A stretch of 25,000 bases of DNA from Chrysomallon squamiferum (lineage: Eukaryota; Mollusca; Gastropoda; Neomphalida; Peltospiridae). The translations under genes and the position numbers were made by a program. Shown in pieces: positions 23,744 to 25,000 of the stretch. Where the stretch lies: contig CM022677.1 in assembly GCA_012295275.1 (NCBI GenBank), forward strand, positions 19,949,041-19,974,040, in the 5' to 3' direction. The first letter of the stretch is position 1, and every line of letters begins with the position of its first letter. The notes under the pieces were generated by a model. It saw only the letters and a program-made list of their open reading frames with translations. It was not told where the DNA came from and did no database searches.

Positions 23744-24224
23744 CTGAAAGGATAACAAAATATATTTCTTCATTAGTGTGTTAGTCTTAATGAATGATGT
23801 GAAACACATTTGGGTGCATCATCCATTCCAGACATCTTGTTGATGGTTATTTTGTTGTTGTTTTGTTAGGGATTTTTTTTTTTTTTTTTTTTTTCTCTTG
23901 GTTTTATTTAATTTTTCTGTTTCTTTTGTTTTAATTATAATCAACCGTTCTCCTTTTGTGTAGGACTTATTTCTACGATTTCAGATTTTTCTTCCTCTTG
24001 TTTGGTTTTTTGCTGGCAGTTTGCTTTTTTGTTTTTTGTGCTTTCTTGGTTATGTGGTTACTTGGTTTGGTATAAATTGTGCCAGTTCAAATTTAATCAG
24101 ATATCTTAATAAGGTAAAAAGTTTTTTTGATTTTTCTTCTTCTGCTAATATTTGGTTTTCGGTTTCGGAAAGTGGTAAAAATGTGAAAAATTACACATGA
24201 GGAATTGAGAGAAACCAGACTCAC
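23744..24224 (-). other. Intron 2 of copy 3
   Basis: This 481-bp phase-0 intron (donor GTGAGT at 24219-24224, acceptor ending at 23744) is similar over most of its length to intron 2 of copy 2, with a shorter poly-T run (about 23873-23894). Confidence 0.8.
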
Positions 24225-25000
24225 CTGATATTCCGGTGTTAATCTGTACGAGTAACTTCTAGAAGAACCAGATCCTATCAAGTAGGCGCCGAACCGAGAT
24301 CTCGGATGCTTCAGGACGTAAACGACGTATTTTACAACTGCAACCGAAGCTACTACATAATCGGTCGAAGAAGACGTGTACCACGTTGTTCCTTCTGTCA
24401 GTGACTTTCCATTCAGAGTTATTTCAAACTGCTGTCCACTCTTTATGATGATAACGACCTTGGTTTTTTTGAATGCCAAATCTGGGACGGAAAAGACGTA
24501 TTTCTTAGCAGTAAATGGAACCGAGTCAAGTATGCACAACGCCGCATCTGACTCACCACTCGTCTTTGGAATTACTCCCGCTAACAGAGGTCTTGACGAC
24601 TGGACATGGTGGACTTTCTTTCGTTTAATAAACGTATCAACGTGGCCGTACTCTTCCGGGATTGTCAACGTAATACTTCCGTCCACAGTGATGTTGGTGT
24701 CGTTGTAGACTGCAACAAGTCGTAGCAGGTCGACGTAACTGCCACTGTAGGGAGTGAAGAGAACGTATTCCGTCATGAGATTCTTTGTCGGGGGCATCTG
24801 ATCCACCAAATGATCAGCGGATGATGGGTTGTTAATTGAAGTACGCACGTGACCAGAAAACACTGCGATCTTTTTGTCGGACGAAATCTTCGTTCCAGTG
24901 AGGTCAACATCGTCTTTTCTCAGTATCTGAAGAGAGTCTAAAGTTTGCAAGGTCAAGGTCAGACGAGAGGACATGGTGAACGTTTCACTTCTAACTTCGA
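24225..25000 (-). CDS. IgGFc-binding-like protein copy 3, exon 2 (partial, cut by window edge)
   Basis: The 3' 776 bases of the domain exon, open throughout and ending EYQ|GTGAGT. It carries SSDKKIAVFSGHVRTS, DHLVDQMPPTKNLMTEYVLF, LLRLVAVYNDTNITVDG, VHHVQSSRPLLAGVIP and LCILDSVPFTAKKYVFSVP. By eye about 90% of residues equal copy 2. The frame stays open upstream of the ATG at 24974 (EVRSETFT-M, matching EVRNQTFNV in copy 2), so that ATG is internal. The start of this exon and the signal-peptide exon must lie past 25000. Confidence 0.86.

Overview
This is intron- and microsatellite-rich animal nuclear DNA. AT-rich spacers full of di-, tri- and tetranucleotide repeats surround GC-richer exons with GT-AG borders. 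The gene families seen (an AA15-type lytic polysaccharide monooxygenase with a long disordered tail, and tandem secreted proteins with an IgGFc-binding domain) suggest a lophotrochozoan, most likely a gastropod or other mollusc. That assignment is inference from gene content and repeat style; no species-specific marker is visible.

Layout. Positions 1-2237 hold no exon I can support, only repeats and one CTCF-like motif. On the + strand, 2238-2652 and 3690-5296 are the last two exons of an AA15/LPMO_10 (chitin-binding type-4) protein. The exon with its signal peptide and copper-binding N-terminal histidine lies upstream of this window or is unrecognised. Its intron holds a 44-bp minisatellite that copies the 5' splice site about six times, then a TAC array of about 500 bp. 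From 8105 to the right edge the genes are on the - strand. They form an array of three paralogues with one plan: a short signal-peptide exon, one long exon with an IgGFc-binding N-terminal domain, and a small cysteine-rich PAN/apple-like last exon. Copy 1 (8161-10977) has an apparent frameshift in its last exon. Copy 2 (17076-19681) is intact at about 512 aa. Copy 3 (23498 to beyond 25000) is intact as far as visible and cut by the window edge. Copies 2 and 3 lie in a segmental duplication with a spacing of about 6.1-6.4 kb. Copy 1 is an older, more divergent paralogue.

Between genes there is a short mariner-like element with 32-bp inverted termini (13657-14046), two families of dispersed repeats each present twice, a 52-bp minisatellite, and many microsatellites. 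The CREB/ATF palindrome TGACGTCA occurs at least eleven times. RFX X-box-like sequences are kept in both halves of the segmental duplication.

Function. The LPMO would act outside the cell by oxidising chitin or a related polysaccharide. The IgGFc-type proteins look like secreted, glycosylated mucus or recognition proteins. No direct functional link between the two gene types can be read from the sequence. All coordinates and repeat counts were worked out by eye.
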